From contig SHNE01000033.1 in the NCBI GenBank assembly GCA_004295015.1, forward strand, positions 172,133 through 236,132: a stretch of DNA of 64,000 nucleotides, written 5' to 3'. This DNA is from Bacteroidota bacterium. Lineage in GTDB: Bacteria > Bacteroidota > Bacteroidia > AKYH767-A > 2013-40CM-41-45. The notes beneath the pieces are model-generated. The model saw nothing but the letters and a program-made list of their open reading frames with translations. It made no database searches and was not told where the DNA came from. The position numbers and the translations under genes are program-made. Positions within the stretch are counted from its first letter, which is position 1, and each line of letters starts with the position of its first letter. Of the stretch, positions 27,595-35,357 are shown piece after piece.

Positions 27595-28983
27595 ATGAAA
27601 TTTCCGGGCAAAATATTATTGGTGCTAAGCTGCTTTTTAATACTGGCGGTATTGCTTCATTCATGTCGAAAGGCGGAAGAATGGGATGAGGAACAATCGG
27701 ATGAACGTTTGAGTGGTGGTTCACAAACAGTATTCTCAGAAGGCGTAGGTGCCTTCTCTGAAGCATTTCCGACCTTAACCGGGACTCGTCTCGAAATGCA
27801 CGACTTAGGCGATGCACATTTTGAAGCAACCTTTGTAAGTTCTCCCGCACCGTTGTTTCAGGGACTGGGAACAATATTCAATAGCAACTCGTGTTTCAAT
27901 TGTCACATCAATGATGGCCGCGGAAAACCTATTCTCAACACGGAACCTCTTGCGAGTATGTTGTTCCGCGTAAGCATTCCCGGTTCCGGCGTTCATGGCG
28001 AACCACTTTCTGCTCCCGGTTACGGTGGGCAATTACAAGATAAGGCGACCTTTGGTTATTCACCGGAAGCAGGTGTCACAGTAAATTGGATAGAAAGCAC
28101 TGCATTTTTTACAGATGGGGATTCTATCAAACTCCGTGAGCCTGTATGGAATTTTGTAAACCACTATACATCGGTTCCTGCAGGCATGATGTATTCGGCA
28201 AGAGTTGCTCCTCCATTGCATGGAATGGGATTGCTTGAACAAATTGATGAATACAAGATCAGAGAGTTGGCTGATGTAAATGATCTTGATGGTGACGGAA
28301 TTTCAGGTAAGCCGAATAGTGTGTGGGATGAGAAGAATCAGCGCAAGATGCTTGGACGGTTCGGATGGAAGAGCGAGGCTGCTACTCTCGATCAGCAGGT
28401 TGCGGGTGCATACAATGAAGATATGGGAGTAACGAGTTATATTTTCAGAACAGAAAGTAGCTTCGGACAAGTTCAGTATGATAATATTCGTGATGAGCCG
28501 GAGGTTCCGGATAGTATTTTCAACTCAGTGGTGTTTTATGTTAAAACTCTTGCCGTGCCCGCCAGGAGAAAGGTGACCGACCCGGTCGTTAAAAGAGGGA
28601 AGGAAATTTTTTCTCAAGCGTCTTGCAATAAGTGTCACATCCCGACTATCAGGACAAAGACAGATGTTACTTTTCCTGAGGCTTCCAATCAATTGATTCA
28701 TCCTTATACTGATCTTTTATTACATGACATGGGTCCGGGCTTGGCGGACCAGCGTCCGGCATACGAGGCAAGTGGACAGGAATGGCGGACACCACCTTTA
28801 TGGGGAATTGGCCTGACGCAATTGGTAAATGGCCATAATAATTATCTCCATGATGGAAGGGCGAGAAGTTTGATGGAAGCAGTGATGTGGCATGGAGGAG
28901 AGGCTGAAGCTTCAGTAAATTTTGTGAAAGCACTTCCTAAGGCGGATAGAGACGCACTTCTAAGCTTTCTGAGAAGTCTCTAA
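27595..28983 (+). CDS. Dihaem oxidoreductase lipoprotein (DUF1111/DHOR family)
   Basis: The 462-residue protein has a lipobox LHSC (Cys24) and two c-type haem sites: CFNCH (Cys100-His104) and CNKCH (Cys344-His348). The surrounding GLGTIFNSNSC, VKRGKEIFSQASC and LWGIGLTQ blocks, with YLHDGRARSLMEAVMWHGGEA near the C-terminus, are typical of the dihaem oxidoreductase (putative peroxidase, formerly thiol oxidoreductase) family. Haem attachment implies action in the periplasm. Its ATG follows the imelysin stop without a gap. In other Bacteroidota such proteins neighbour imelysins, so a joint iron or redox role is likely; the reaction itself is unknown. Confidence 0.92.
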   Translation: MKFPGKILLVLSCFLILAVLLHSCRKAEEWDEEQSDERLSGGSQTVFSEGVGAFSEAFPTLTGTRLEMHDLGDAHFEATFVSSPAPLFQGLGTIFNSNSCFNCHINDGRGKPILNTEPLASMLFRVSIPGSGVHGEPLSAPGYGGQLQDKATFGYSPEAGVTVNWIESTAFFTDGDSIKLREPVWNFVNHYTSVPAGMMYSARVAPPLHGMGLLEQIDEYKIRELADVNDLDGDGISGKPNSVWDEKNQRKMLGRFGWKSEAATLDQQVAGAYNEDMGVTSYIFRTESSFGQVQYDNIRDEPEVPDSIFNSVVFYVKTLAVPARRKVTDPVVKRGKEIFSQASCNKCHIPTIRTKTDVTFPEASNQLIHPYTDLLLHDMGPGLADQRPAYEASGQEWRTPPLWGIGLTQLVNGHNNYLHDGRARSLMEAVMWHGGEAEASVNFVKALPKADRDALLSFLRSL

Positions 28984-29134
28984 GTCATTATTTCAGTATA
29001 CAGACGATAAAAAGGCATAGCTTTCGTTCAAGGAATGATAAAAGTCATTCATTTTGACGGGAATTTTTCTAATTTTACTATTGCTACATATTCGAGCAGG
29101 TTAATTCTTTTTTAACTAATAAAAATTTTAAGCC

Positions 29135-29386
29135 ATGGATGAATCACGAAAATCTACACCTGTAGAAAGAAAAATCATTGATTACATTAGAAATGATTTT
29201 AAGGAAGGATTTCTAATGGAAATAAAACGGATATCTGAGTCTGGTGGACAAAATGTTTATCATGTCGAAGTAAGTCAGGATAATAATTTATACAATCTTG
29301 ACTTCAATGCCAACGGGGTTCTGATTAAAAGTGAAATCGAACCAACCTACCTCGCGAGCAATCATGATGATTATCCTGAACTATAA
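29135..29386 (+). CDS. Small hypothetical protein, PepSY-like
   Basis: The 83-residue protein has no signal peptide or membrane segment. A helix (ERKIIDYIRNDF) is followed by strands in MEIKRISESGGQNVYHVEVSQ and LYNLDFNANGVLIKSE, which resembles one unit of a PepSY-like fold (helix, strand, turn, strand ending in D-x-N-G). It ends with an acidic tail. Coding nature is supported by the plausible ATG and the clean frame in an otherwise empty region. It stands alone between the oxidoreductase and the LOG-family gene (convergent). Confidence 0.6.
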   Translation: MDESRKSTPVERKIIDYIRNDFKEGFLMEIKRISESGGQNVYHVEVSQDNNLYNLDFNANGVLIKSEIEPTYLASNHDDYPEL

Positions 29387-29460
29387 TTTCAGATGCTAAC
29401 TCATTCAAACATTCGCAATCATTTTATTAACTGAGCAACTAAATTCTTCTCGCTTTTATT

Positions 29461-29474
29461 TGCATTCGTGGCAA
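29461..29474 (+). repeat. Dispersed 14-base intergenic repeat, copy 1
   Basis: The sequence TGCATTCGTGGCAA occurs here and exactly at 35311-35324 and 39580-39593, always outside genes and on the same strand. This copy lies in the gap between the convergent small gene and LOG-family gene, followed by ATCCAATCAA, part of which also occurs beside copy 2. Confidence 0.65.
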
Positions 29475-29485
29475 ATCCAATCAAC

Positions 29486-30220
29486 TCATTTCCTGTATTG
29501 CCTGAAACTAAATTCCTTGAAAATTCTCATAGGCAGAATTTTCTTTTCAGGAGTCAATTCAAATTGACTAATGCTTTTTTCACGAATAATTTGCATAGCA
29601 TCTTCAACAGAATCGGTGAGGTGAAATAAGTCAAAATCGGCTTCCGAAATAGTTTGGTTGATTTGCATACTATTGAGCTGATCAATCAAACTCGAATAAA
29701 ATTCCTTTCCAACCAGAATAATAGGGAAAGCCTCGATCTTTTTCGTCTGAATTAAAGTAATTGCCTCAAAAAATTCGTCCATAGTTCCGAAGCCACCCGG
29801 TAATACAATGAAGGCGTAGGAATACTTTATCAGCAAGGTTTTTCTGACAAAGAAGTATCTGATATTTACCCAGTGATCGAGGTAAGGATTTGGATGTTGC
29901 TCATGAGGAAGCACAATATTACAACCAACTGATCGACCTCCAACATCTTTAGCACCACGGTTAGCAGCTTCCATTAATCCGGGACCACCGCCTGTCATCA
30001 CCGTAAAACCGAGTTTAGCAACTTCCGCACCCAATTTGCGGGACAGGTCATAATATTCATGTCCTTCCTGATACCTCGCTGAGCCAAAAATTGTCACACA
30101 AGGACCTACGAAATGCAGGGATCTAAAGCCACGAATAAATTCAATGAATGTTTTAAATGCAAACCATAATTCTTTGCGACGGGATTGAGGGCCTTCGAGG
30201 AATCTTATTTCTTCTTTCAT
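29486..30220 (-). CDS. LOG-family Rossmann protein (TIGR00730)
   Basis: The 244-residue protein carries the family motifs GGGPGLMEAANRGA and PGGFGTMDE, which form the nucleotide-binding and catalytic region of LOG proteins, once misnamed lysine decarboxylases. Characterised members are phosphoribohydrolases that release cytokinin-type bases or hydrolyse nucleoside monophosphates. This is the longer TIGR00730-type form. The start at 30220 is favoured over an upstream in-frame start at 30265, because homologues begin near MKEEIRFLEGP. It is convergent with the small gene at 29.1 kb. Confidence 0.9.
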   Translation of the reverse strand: MKEEIRFLEGPQSRRKELWFAFKTFIEFIRGFRSLHFVGPCVTIFGSARYQEGHEYYDLSRKLGAEVAKLGFTVMTGGGPGLMEAANRGAKDVGGRSVGCNIVLPHEQHPNPYLDHWVNIRYFFVRKTLLIKYSYAFIVLPGGFGTMDEFFEAITLIQTKKIEAFPIILVGKEFYSSLIDQLNSMQINQTISEADFDLFHLTDSVEDAMQIIREKSISQFELTPEKKILPMRIFKEFSFRQYRK

Positions 30221-30360
30221 AAATAATTTTGATAGAAAACCAGAATGGCTTTTTGATAAAACCACCGATGAGGCAATTTACTGAAAAGTTTCATTCGTTC
30301 ATCGTTTTGTTGAAATGCTACTCGGCTGCAGAGAACACTTCCGGAATTATATTACACTCA

Positions 30361-31209
30361 TTATCCTTTCTTCTTCTTTTTCTTCCCTGCCTTCAATACA
30401 GTTTTTTCATCACCCTTTAACCTTCTTTCAACTTTTTTCAAATCCTCATCGGCCGGCAGTTGTTCCGGTTTGACTCCCCGGTCTTTTAGCATTTTACGCA
30501 CAGCCAGATTATTATCAATATGTTCCTTTGAAATATGTTTTTCTCCTTTTAAATCTTTTTCAACTACGTTGTGGCTGCTAATTTCTGTTGCGAAATCTTT
30601 TGCTTTGATTATTAGTGTCGGTAAAAAATCTGCTAAAGGTTTTGAAGATGGAACTTTTAATTTTCGTTTCATATCATTTGTTCCGTAGCCACCGAATAAA
30701 GCCTGATCACCTTTGCTCCTGATAACGGCAAAGCCGGTCTCATCAACTCCGCGTTCATAAATAATTGTAGAAAACTTTTTCTCGGATTTGGAGAGTTTTT
30801 CTCTTGCGGTGACTCGCGCAATATCCAGCAGTCTTTGTTCAATAATTTCCTGTTTTCTTGTTTGAACTGCAAAATAGGTTTGAGCAAATGCGATTTCAGG
30901 TTTTGAAGCATCTCCATTCTGTGCTACCAGGTAACATGCATATCTTGTGAGTGCGATGTCCTCGATTTCTCTTTGTGCTCCTTTCGCCATTTCGATCAAT
31001 TTGTTGACGTCAACAAATTGATCGATAATTTCATTTCCGCTGTTCTCACAAGCCTCTTTGGCTTTATCAATTACCTTTAAAAAGTTCCTCCATTCACTGT
31101 AATCAAAAATTGCTTGTAGTTCTCTTGCGCTCCACCATTCCACTTCATTGTAAACATGGCATGCATTTTCAAATTGCTGGAAGAGTATTTTGATCTGTTC
31201 TTTTTTCAT
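30361..31209 (-). CDS. dinD: DNA damage-inducible protein D-like (DinD)
   Basis: The 282-residue protein matches the DinD family: the N-terminal WWSARELQAIFDYSEWRNFLKVI, then GAQREIEDIALTRYACYLVAQNG, AVQTRKQEIIEQRL and FGGYGTNDMKRKL. The first part resembles the Bro-N-like DNA-binding segment seen in phage antirepressors. E. coli DinD is SOS-induced and inhibits RecA filaments; whether this homologue does so is unknown. The C-terminus ends in a run of lysines (AGKKKKKKG), probably nucleic-acid binding. The promoter box lies four bases from the ATG, so the message may be leaderless. No LexA-like operator was recognised. Confidence 0.88.
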   Translation of the reverse strand: MKKEQIKILFQQFENACHVYNEVEWWSARELQAIFDYSEWRNFLKVIDKAKEACENSGNEIIDQFVDVNKLIEMAKGAQREIEDIALTRYACYLVAQNGDASKPEIAFAQTYFAVQTRKQEIIEQRLLDIARVTAREKLSKSEKKFSTIIYERGVDETGFAVIRSKGDQALFGGYGTNDMKRKLKVPSSKPLADFLPTLIIKAKDFATEISSHNVVEKDLKGEKHISKEHIDNNLAVRKMLKDRGVKPEQLPADEDLKKVERRLKGDEKTVLKAGKKKKKKG

Positions 31210-31213
31210 TTTT

Positions 31214-31242
31214 CAAATTTATGTATTTGTTTCAACTTTCAA
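31214..31242 (-). promoter_or_regulatory. Promoter of dinD
   Basis: On the minus strand a TTG (31242-31240) and TAAATTTG (31221-31214) are separated by 18 bases, close to the TTG-N19-TAnnTTTG consensus. The dinD ATG follows after four bases, implying a leaderless message. Confidence 0.55.
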
Positions 31243-31400
31243 CTTTGCAGGATGCAATTGCTTGAATAAAGTCGCTTTTATTAAGTATCTTTAAATTTGA
31301 ATTCGATTATTTCGACAATTTTTTCAAAAAGGTAATTTGTTAATAATTCAATTCGCCACTAATCTTTTTTTTTGTAAATTAACTTTCTAAACCTAATCCC

Positions 31401-31940
31401 ATGAAAAACATACTATTTTATTTTGCCGGACTATTCGTCTTTTTTGTTGCGGTTTCTTGTGGAGGAGATGCTGAAAAAAGTAGAAAGCAAGATACTGCCT
31501 CGCCTTCTGATCTAATGGCCGATGCACCTGCTTACGATGTTTCAAAAATTGATCCGAGTGCACCTGTTATAGAAATTCAATTGAAAGCTCTTGGAAATAC
31601 CATGGCAGAAATACATTATGATGATACTATGCTTGAAGTGAAAGCAGGTTCCACCGTTAAATTGGTTCTTATGAATTCATCACAAGATGAAACGATGCTG
31701 CACAATTTTACCTTGATTGAAGAAGGCACGGCCGATAAAGTAGCCATGGAAGGAGTAAAAGCCGGCCCCGATAATAATTACATTCCGGCCATGAGAGAAG
31801 TTCTCGTTGCAACTAAAATGCTAAAGCCAAACGAAACAACTGAAATCGTATTTCCTGCTCCGACCCAAGGCACATACGATTTTATTTGTACTTATCCTGG
31901 GCATGCGGGGAAGATGAGGGGGAAATTTGTGGTGATGTAG
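31401..31940 (+). CDS. Azurin/plastocyanin-like copper lipoprotein
   Basis: The 179-residue protein has a lipobox AVSC (Cys20) and a linker, then a cupredoxin domain (about 60-179). Type 1 copper ligands are visible: His101 in MLHNF, and Cys163, His168 and Met172 in CTYPGHAGKM, with the C-x4-H-x3-M spacing of azurin. It should be an electron carrier held on the outside of a membrane. The partner is unknown; no oxidase genes lie adjacent, although the Rieske and dihaem genes are 3 kb away. It is convergent with mnmE. Confidence 0.9.
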   Translation: MKNILFYFAGLFVFFVAVSCGGDAEKSRKQDTASPSDLMADAPAYDVSKIDPSAPVIEIQLKALGNTMAEIHYDDTMLEVKAGSTVKLVLMNSSQDETMLHNFTLIEEGTADKVAMEGVKAGPDNNYIPAMREVLVATKMLKPNETTEIVFPAPTQGTYDFICTYPGHAGKMRGKFVVM

Positions 31941-31951
31941 GAAGTAGAGGC

Positions 31952-33352
31952 TTACTTTCCAATACAAAACTTCGAGAAAATATTAGCTAAAAGATCGTCT
32001 GAGGAAATCTGCCCTGTGATTTCCCCCAGGTAATGCAAGGCATGTCGCAAATCACCGGCGATAAAATCGTTGGTGACATTGCTTGATAGTCCGGTATGAA
32101 CTCTGCCAAGTGCTTCGGCAGTTTTGCGTAGGGCATCGGCGTGGCGGACATTGGTGACTACCGTATCCTTCCCTTCTAAAAGTCCGCTCTTGACATCTTT
32201 GCTTAGTATTTCTGAGATGGCAAAGAGATTGATCCGTTGCTTCGCTGAAATGAATAGGATGGAAGGAGTATCTTTGAATTCTTTTTCAAGTTCCTCTAAA
32301 TTCTTGCCATCAATTTTATTGCCAACCGGAATAATTCTGAAACCCGGAGAAAGTTCTCTCTTCAGTTCTTCTAACTGATTTTCCAATGCTGAAGAGGTCG
32401 TATTGTTCACGTCGAAAAGATAAATAACAACAGGACTCTGACGCATTTTTTCATAGGTCTTCTCAACACCGATTTTTTCTATGGTATCCGTTGTATCTCT
32501 AATTCCTGCCGTATCGATAAAGCGGAATTTTACTCCGCCTAAAACAATTTCTTCTTCAATGGTATCTCTCGTTGTTCCTGCAATCTCACTGACGATGGCT
32601 CTGTCCTCATTTAACAGCGCATTCAACAAAGTCGATTTACCAACATTTGGTTCTCCTGCAATTACAACCGGAATACCATTCTTTAAAACATTTCCCACTT
32701 CGAAAGAATCAACAAGCCCTTGTATAACGCTGCGCAATTTTTCAACGGTTTTCATAAGATCGGCACGACTGGCAAATTCAACATCTTCTTCAGCGAAATC
32801 AAGTTCGAGTTCGATAAGTGATGCAAAATGTATCAGTTGTTCCCGTAGTAAAGCAATCTCATTGGAAAAGCCGCCACGCAATTGATTCATGGCAAGCCTA
32901 TGGGAAGAGGCAGAGTCTGCAGCAATAATATCTGCTACAGCTTCAGCCTGACTGAGGTCAAGTTTGCCATTCAAAAAAGCACGAAGCGTAAATTCGCCGG
33001 GTTGAGCAAGCCTTGCTCCCTTAAATAAAAAGTACTCCAGCATCTTTTGCTGAATATACACTGAACCATGGCAGGATATTTCAATCACGTCCTCTCCTGT
33101 GAATGAATGCGGATTCTTAAAAACAGAAACCAGCACTTCATCAAGTATAGCCTCATCGTCCTGAATAGTCCCGAAATGTAAGCGGTGACTCTTGCTCTCC
33201 TTCAAACTCTTGGCTGACTTAGCGCCGGAAATAAAGGCCGCGTCAACCAATGAAATTGAATCTTTTCCGGACAAGCGGATGACGGCAATAGCACCGGCAC
33301 CCGCTGCTGTGGCGATGGCTATAATCGTGTCTTTTCTTTGTATGTCAAGCAT
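31952..33352 (-). CDS. mnmE: tRNA modification GTPase MnmE
   Basis: MnmE works with MnmG to place (carboxymethyl)aminomethyl groups on U34 of certain tRNAs. The 466-residue protein has the N-terminal tetrahydrofolate-binding domain (IAAIATAAGAGAIAVIRLSG-like opening, residues split by an initial DTI), a central helical domain, a G domain with GEPNVGKST and DTAGIRDT, and the C-terminal CIGK with the essential Cys463. Length is standard. A promoter box lies at 33369-33376. It stands alone and convergent with the azurin-like gene. Confidence 0.97.
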   Translation of the reverse strand: MLDIQRKDTIIAIATAAGAGAIAVIRLSGKDSISLVDAAFISGAKSAKSLKESKSHRLHFGTIQDDEAILDEVLVSVFKNPHSFTGEDVIEISCHGSVYIQQKMLEYFLFKGARLAQPGEFTLRAFLNGKLDLSQAEAVADIIAADSASSHRLAMNQLRGGFSNEIALLREQLIHFASLIELELDFAEEDVEFASRADLMKTVEKLRSVIQGLVDSFEVGNVLKNGIPVVIAGEPNVGKSTLLNALLNEDRAIVSEIAGTTRDTIEEEIVLGGVKFRFIDTAGIRDTTDTIEKIGVEKTYEKMRQSPVVIYLFDVNNTTSSALENQLEELKRELSPGFRIIPVGNKIDGKNLEELEKEFKDTPSILFISAKQRINLFAISEILSKDVKSGLLEGKDTVVTNVRHADALRKTAEALGRVHTGLSSNVTNDFIAGDLRHALHYLGEITGQISSDDLLANIFSKFCIGK

Positions 33353-33368
33353 TTGGAGCGGTTGTGTC

Positions 33369-33376
33369 CAAATTTA
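33369..33376 (-). promoter_or_regulatory. -7 box of mnmE
   Basis: The minus strand reads TAAATTTG, an exact TAnnTTTG match, 16 bases before the mnmE ATG. A TTG at 33395-33393 could be the -33 element with a short 16-base spacer. Confidence 0.45.
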
Positions 33377-33525
33377 GACTTTTATGGCTATTCAAGGAAA
33401 AAAACTTACTTTGCAGAGCCTGTAAAAGCTTTTTACATAATCTTAACACTATGTAATTTAGGTACTTAAAGAGAGGCAATTTTTTAAAACCAAAGAATAA
33501 AATTTATCAAAAGCCAAAAACGAAC

Positions 33526-34407
33526 ATGAGCGTCTTAGTCAACAAGAACAGTAAAATTATTGTACAAGGATTTACCGGCAGCGAAGGCACTTTTCACGCC
33601 GAGCAAATGATTGAATATGGAACAAATGTAGTAGGTGGTGTTACGCCGGGAAAAGGTGGTACCACTCATCTTGACAGACCTGTTTTCAATACCGTCGCAG
33701 ACGCAGTGGCTAAGACCGGTGCAGATGTGAGTATTGTTTTTGTTCCCCCTGCTTTTGCAGCTGATGCAATAATGGAAGCAGCAGAAGCAGGCATAAAATT
33801 GATTGTAACAATTACAGAAGGTATTCCAACCAAAGATATGATCATGGTTAAAGAATACCTCACAGATAAAAACGCCCGCCTCATCGGGCCAAATTGTCCG
33901 GGTGTAATCACGGCGGGAGAATGTAAAGTGGGTATCATGCCCGGCTTCGTTTTCAAGCCGGGTAAAATCGGTATCGTTTCTAAATCAGGAACCTTAACAT
34001 ACGAAGCAGCTGATCAGGTAGTCAAGGCTGGTTTAGGTATTTCTACTGCAATAGGTATAGGTGGCGATCCCATTATTGGAACAACAACAAAAGAAGCTGT
34101 CGAATTGCTCATGAATGATCCTGAAACCGAAGGCATCATCATGATTGGTGAAATTGGCGGTGGTCTCGAAGCAGAAGCGGCTCGTTGGATCAAGAAAAAT
34201 TCTAAGAAGCCTGTGGTTGGATTTATCGCCGGACAAACAGCACCTCCGGGACGCCGTATGGGTCATGCCGGTGCGATTGTTGGTGGAGACGAAGATACAG
34301 CGGTTGCAAAAATGAAAATTATGCGTGAATGTGGAATTCATGTATGTGATTCACCTGCCATCATTGGAAAAACGATGGCGGAAGTTTTAGGAAAAGTAGT
34401 GGCTTGA
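33526..34407 (+). CDS. sucD: Succinate-CoA ligase, alpha subunit SucD
   Basis: SucD forms the CoA-binding and phosphohistidine subunit of succinyl-CoA synthetase in the TCA cycle. The 293-residue length is typical. Visible motifs are the N-terminal [14 protein letters not shown] of the CoA-binding Rossmann domain, IGPNCPG, and GHAGAIVGG with active-site His247. The beta subunit gene sucC is not adjacent, so the two subunits are encoded apart. It is followed after 49 bases by fabG on the same strand. Confidence 0.97.
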   Translation: MSVLVNKNSKIIVQGFTGSEGTFHAEQMIEYGTNVVGGVTPGKGGTTHLDRPVFNTVADAVAKTGADVSIVFVPPAFAADAIMEAAEAGIKLIVTITEGIPTKDMIMVKEYLTDKNARLIGPNCPGVITAGECKVGIMPGFVFKPGKIGIVSKSGTLTYEAADQVVKAGLGISTAIGIGGDPIIGTTTKEAVELLMNDPETEGIIMIGEIGGGLEAEAARWIKKNSKKPVVGFIAGQTAPPGRRMGHAGAIVGGDEDTAVAKMKIMRECGIHVCDSPAIIGKTMAEVLGKVVA

Positions 34408-34456
34408 AAAAATGCTTTCAGAATATTATTATTTATTTTAACCAAACCATTATTCT

Positions 34457-35206
34457 GTGAATACACTTCTCAAAGGTAAAACAGCACTCGTAACAGGTGC
34501 TTCCAAAGGTATCGGTCGTGGTATCGCTTTTCAATTGGCACAACATGGTGCAAATGTTGCTTTCACTTATTTATCTTCAGTAGAAAAAGGGAAAGCATTG
34601 GAAGCTGAGTTGTCGGCTCTTGGAATCAAAGCTAAAGGATATCAATCAGACGCTTCTGATTTTAATGCGGCGGATAAACTCATCACAGATGTACTTGCTG
34701 ATTTCGGCAGCCTCGATATTGTGGTCAATAATGCCGGGATTACGCGTGACGGTTTATTAATGAGAATGACGGAAGAGAATTTCAACGACGTTATTCGAAC
34801 TAACCTGAATTCTGTTTTCAATATCACGAAAGCTTGTCAGAAGCCGATGTTGAAGCAACGCAGTGGAAGCATCATTAATATCACCAGTGTTGTAGGGGTA
34901 AAGGGAAATGCAGGGCAGGCAAATTATGCGGCGTCAAAGGCCGGAATAATTGGGTTCACAAAATCTATCGCACTCGAATTAGGTTCAAGAAATATTCGTT
35001 GCAACGCCATTGCACCCGGATTTATAGAAACAGAAATGACAGGTGTATTGCCTGAAGAAACTGTAAAACAGTGGAGAGAAGCTATTCCTATGAAGCGTGG
35101 CGGAACTCCTGACGATATTGCCAACTCAGTGGTTTTTCTTGCCTCTGATATGTCCACCTACATCACCGGTCAGGTTTTGCATGTGAATGGCGGAATGTTA
35201 ACATAA
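34457..35206 (+). CDS. fabG: 3-oxoacyl-[ACP] reductase FabG
   Basis: The 249-residue short-chain dehydrogenase has the cofactor motif TGASKGIGRG, NNAGITRDGLLMRM, catalytic Ser in NITSVVG, and Tyr157/Lys161 in YAASKAG, followed by NAIAPGFIETEMT. The combination is characteristic of the FabG of fatty acid synthesis, reducing 3-oxoacyl-ACP with NADPH. It is read from a GTG, since no ATG fits the N-terminus. Other fab genes are absent nearby, so a more specialised reductase cannot be fully excluded. Confidence 0.94.
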   Translation: MNTLLKGKTALVTGASKGIGRGIAFQLAQHGANVAFTYLSSVEKGKALEAELSALGIKAKGYQSDASDFNAADKLITDVLADFGSLDIVVNNAGITRDGLLMRMTEENFNDVIRTNLNSVFNITKACQKPMLKQRSGSIINITSVVGVKGNAGQANYAASKAGIIGFTKSIALELGSRNIRCNAIAPGFIETEMTGVLPEETVKQWREAIPMKRGGTPDDIANSVVFLASDMSTYITGQVLHVNGGMLT

Positions 35207-35310
35207 AAAATCGGATCACCATTTTTCTGATTTAATTCCACAGAATGATTCATCTCTTCTGTCGAGCCCATATTCACACGGAAATCATTGCGGAATCCAA
35301 TCAAGATTCG

Positions 35311-35324
35311 TGCATTCGTGGCAA
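35311..35324 (+). repeat. Dispersed 14-base intergenic repeat, copy 2
   Basis: This is an exact copy of TGCATTCGTGGCAA, 34 bases before the S9 peptidase ATG and 105 bases after fabG. The preceding AATCCAATCAAGATTCG shares AATCCAATCAA with the flank of copy 1. Confidence 0.65.
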
Positions 35325-35357
35325 ACAAAAAACACCCTGTTTATTAAATAGCAAACC

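Noticed and set aside
35207..35235. Terminator after fabG
   Set aside because: An eight-base stem with a G-U pair and a ten-base loop is visible, but no T run follows, so it was not listed.
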